From Dehalococcoidia bacterium (GTDB lineage: Bacteria > Chloroflexota > Dehalococcoidia > E44-bin15), in assembly GCA_030667555.1 (NCBI GenBank), contig DAOUVR010000048.1:1-7866 (forward strand): a stretch of 7,866 bases of DNA, written 5' to 3'. This document shows, piece after piece, positions 6,171 to 7,866 of the stretch; within the stretch, counting starts at the first letter, position 1, and each line of letters starts with the position of its first letter. Under the pieces are notes generated by a model. That model was not told the DNA's origin. It saw only the letters and a list, made by a program, of their open reading frames with translations, and searched no databases. Made by a program: the position numbers and the translations under genes.

Positions 6171-7866
6171 CTAGTAAATGATGCCCTCTCCTACCAGGGT
6201 GGCGAATTCTTCCACAGGCATGCCCAGGAGTTCACAAAAGACATACTCGTTATGTTCTCCCAGCAGAGGGGAATGACGGGTAATCTCGGCTGGAGTGGCT
6301 GACAACTTCCATGGTGGCTCCAGGAAGGTCTGCCTGCCAGCTTCGGGGTGCTCCACTTCTACGAAGATGTCCCGCTCTATCAAATGAAGGTCGTGGGCCA
6401 GTTCCTCTCGACTCATGCTGGGGAAGGCGGCTACCCCCGCTCTCTGAAGTATCTCTGTTACCTCATAATGGGTATGGTTAATGGTCCATTGGGAGATCAG
6501 AGTATCAAGCTCGCTTTGGTTTTGCCATCTGCTCTGGGCGTCGGCGAATCTGGGGTCGCCGATCCACTCAAGCTTGCCTGCAGCGTGGCAGAAGGCTTGC
6601 CATTCCTCATCGGTGGCGATGGCGATGCTGACCCATTTATCGTCGCCCTGGCAGCGGTAGCAGTTGTGAGGGGCCATAAAGTTATCGCGATTGCCCACGC
6701 GGGTGGGGCTCCTTTGGTTCATGAAGTAGTCCATATACGCGTCGCCCAGAACACAGGTCATGGCCTCCCATTCAGACAGGTCTATGAATTGCCCCTCACC
6801 TGTACTCTGGCGGTGCATAAGGGCAGCCGTTAGACAAAAGGCAAGAGCAGTGCCAGCGGAAAGGTCAAGACGCCCCTTACTATCTGACCTACCTGGCTCG
6901 CCATCGGGATAACCTGTCAACTCATACAGCCCGCTCAATGCGGCAAAAATGGGGTCATAGGCACGGTAGTCCCGCTCAGGGCCGTAGGCCCCCCACCCCG
7001 ACATAGAAATGGCAATGATGTCTGGCTTGATTTTCTTCAAGTCGGGGTAAGCCAGGCCAAACCGCTCCATCATGCCACCAGAAAAGTTATCAGATACGAT
7101 ATCGCTTATGGCAACGAGCCTCTTTACCAACTCGATCCCTTTGGGCTGTGTCAGGTTAATGGTGATGTCGTACTTATTGAAATTGAGGCTATTGTAGGTA
7201 ATGCTCTGGTTGACGTCTTGAGGACGTGCCCATGGCCAGGGAGTGTTCCTTCGCGTGAGGCAGATATGTGACTGGCTCTCAATTCTGATGACCTCAGCCC
7301 CTAGATAGGCCAATAGCTGGGTGCCTGACGGACCAGCCCACACCCAGCAAAGATCGGTAAGTCTCACTCCTTCCAGAGGCTTTCTATTCATCATGCCATA
7401 GCCAGTACGTGGACACGCCCTGTCACTCTTGACCTGCGGTGGTAGCTGTGGGCCATTGCCAAGCCCAATGGCACGGATTTCCTCGGTATGCTGCCCTAGT
7501 AGAGGTGCAGGGCGTTCAAATGATATTGGCGTCCTGGAGAACTTGGCTAAACCTGAAGGATAGCTGAGCTTACCAGCCTCAGGGTGGTCTATAGCCACAA
7601 AGAAATCCCTGGCTTTCATGTGGTCCTCATTGGGCACCTCTCCCACCTTATAGAGAGGGGAGGCGGGGCAGCCAAGTTTCTGTAGACTGTGGAAGATCTC
7701 GGCCCGGGTGTGCGCGTTAAGCCACGGGCTTATCAGTGGCTCAATCTCCTCGATAGTCAGCTCGCGTCGCATCTCTGCTGTGGCGAACTTCTCATCCTTG
7801 GCCCACTGGGGACTTCCCATGGCCTCGACGAAAGCCTGCCATGCCTGCTCCTCGACAACGAAGAGG
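6171..7866 (-). CDS. Two-domain fused CaiB/BaiF family CoA-transferase, copy 3 (5' end beyond the right edge)
   Basis: 564 residues are visible. The frame stays open from the ATG at 7820 to the window edge, and those 15 residues (LFVVEEQAWQAFVEA) align with residues 257-271 of copy 2. About 256 N-terminal residues are therefore missing, the full protein should be near 820 residues, and the methionine at 7820 is internal. Visible parts are the end of the N-half (ending PAPLLGQHTEE), the linker and the whole C-half. The C-half contains LEGVRLTDLCWVWAGP, TGEGQFIDLS, the CYRCQGDDKWVSIA segment and a terminal SPLLGEHNE. The C-half catalytic Asp equivalent is encoded at 6864-6866 (GRLDLSAG), so this site is intact. 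The N-half position that is Glu in copies 1 and 2 is out of view. Copy 3 sides with copy 1 in the late N-half and early C-half but shares other positions with copy 2 nearer its end. The stop is TAG. Its promoter and start codon are outside the window. Confidence 0.94.
   Translation of the reverse strand, partial: LFVVEEQAWQAFVEAMGSPQWAKDEKFATAEMRRELTIEEIEPLISPWLNAHTRAEIFHSLQKLGCPASPLYKVGEVPNEDHMKARDFFVAIDHPEAGKLSYPSGLAKFSRTPISFERPAPLLGQHTEEIRAIGLGNGPQLPPQVKSDRACPRTGYGMMNRKPLEGVRLTDLCWVWAGPSGTQLLAYLGAEVIRIESQSHICLTRRNTPWPWARPQDVNQSITYNSLNFNKYDITINLTQPKGIELVKRLVAISDIVSDNFSGGMMERFGLAYPDLKKIKPDIIAISMSGWGAYGPERDYRAYDPIFAALSGLYELTGYPDGEPGRSDSKGRLDLSAGTALAFCLTAALMHRQSTGEGQFIDLSEWEAMTCVLGDAYMDYFMNQRSPTRVGNRDNFMAPHNCYRCQGDDKWVSIAIATDEEWQAFCHAAGKLEWIGDPRFADAQSRWQNQSELDTLISQWTINHTHYEVTEILQRAGVAAFPSMSREELAHDLHLIERDIFVEVEHPEAGRQTFLEPPWKLSATPAEITRHSPLLGEHNEYVFCELLGMPVEEFATLVGEGIIY

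Larger units (their letters stand above)
886..7866 (-). repeat. Tandem array of at least three CoA-transferase units, period about 2.6 kb
   Basis: Three head-to-tail copies of gene plus intergenic DNA. Copies 1 and 2 differ at about 24 of the last 206 residues by eye, and all three end in VGEGIIY. Reading frames are intact in every copy, with no stop or frameshift in the visible parts, so the copies appear functional and not decaying. The array ends sharply at the copy 1 stop codon on the left; its right end is out of view, so more copies may follow. Confidence 0.9.

Noticed and set aside
7820..7820. ATG at 7820 as the true start of copy 3
   Set aside because: The frame continues to the window edge and the upstream codons align with residues 257-271 of copy 2.
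1..7866. CRISPR array, tRNA/rRNA gene, insertion sequence or phage gene
   Set aside because: No short regularly spaced direct repeats, cloverleaf arms, rRNA-like stretches, transposase motifs or terminal inverted repeats were seen on either strand.

Overview
All genes in this window read leftwards (minus strand). Most of it is a tandem array of three closely related genes. Each encodes a protein of about 820 residues made of two fused CaiB/BaiF-type (class III, family III) CoA-transferase halves. From left to right there is a complete copy 1 (886-3354), a complete copy 2 (3520-5982) and a copy 3 (6171-7866) whose 5' end lies beyond the right edge. The left edge holds the N-terminal 195 residues of a metallo-beta-lactamase-fold hydrolase (1-587), followed by a 298-bp intergenic stretch with no convincing gene.

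The duplicated unit includes the regulatory DNA. The gap between copies 1 and 2 and the gap between copies 2 and 3 align over their length with only one length change, a 23-nt indel inside a palindromic repeat. Both gaps carry the same promoter: a TTGACG -35 box, a 17-bp spacer and a TATAAT -10 box, giving a leader of about 24 nt, then a Shine-Dalgarno sequence and the ATG. Each copy therefore looks independently transcribed. A short dyad (AAACC-N11-GGTTT) overlapping the -35 box keeps both arms in the two gaps, although about half of its central bases differ, so it is a candidate operator.

The likely role is acyl-CoA metabolism in the cytoplasm: moving CoA between carboxylic acids, or a related CaiB-family reaction such as racemisation. 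The true substrates cannot be read from the sequence. In both complete copies the C-terminal half has an Asp at the position that aligns, by spacing, with the catalytic Asp of formyl-CoA transferase. The N-terminal half has a Glu there, so the fused protein may be functionally asymmetric. Similarity among the three copies is mosaic, which suggests recombination between copies together with divergence of particular loops.

The organism is a bacterium with sigma70-like promoters, canonical Shine-Dalgarno sequences and moderate GC content. Amplified CaiB/BaiF genes and the palindromic intergenic repeat fit environmental bacteria of anaerobic or organic-matter-degrading lifestyle, for example Chloroflexota or Desulfobacterota. 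That is a weak impression and cannot be settled from this window.
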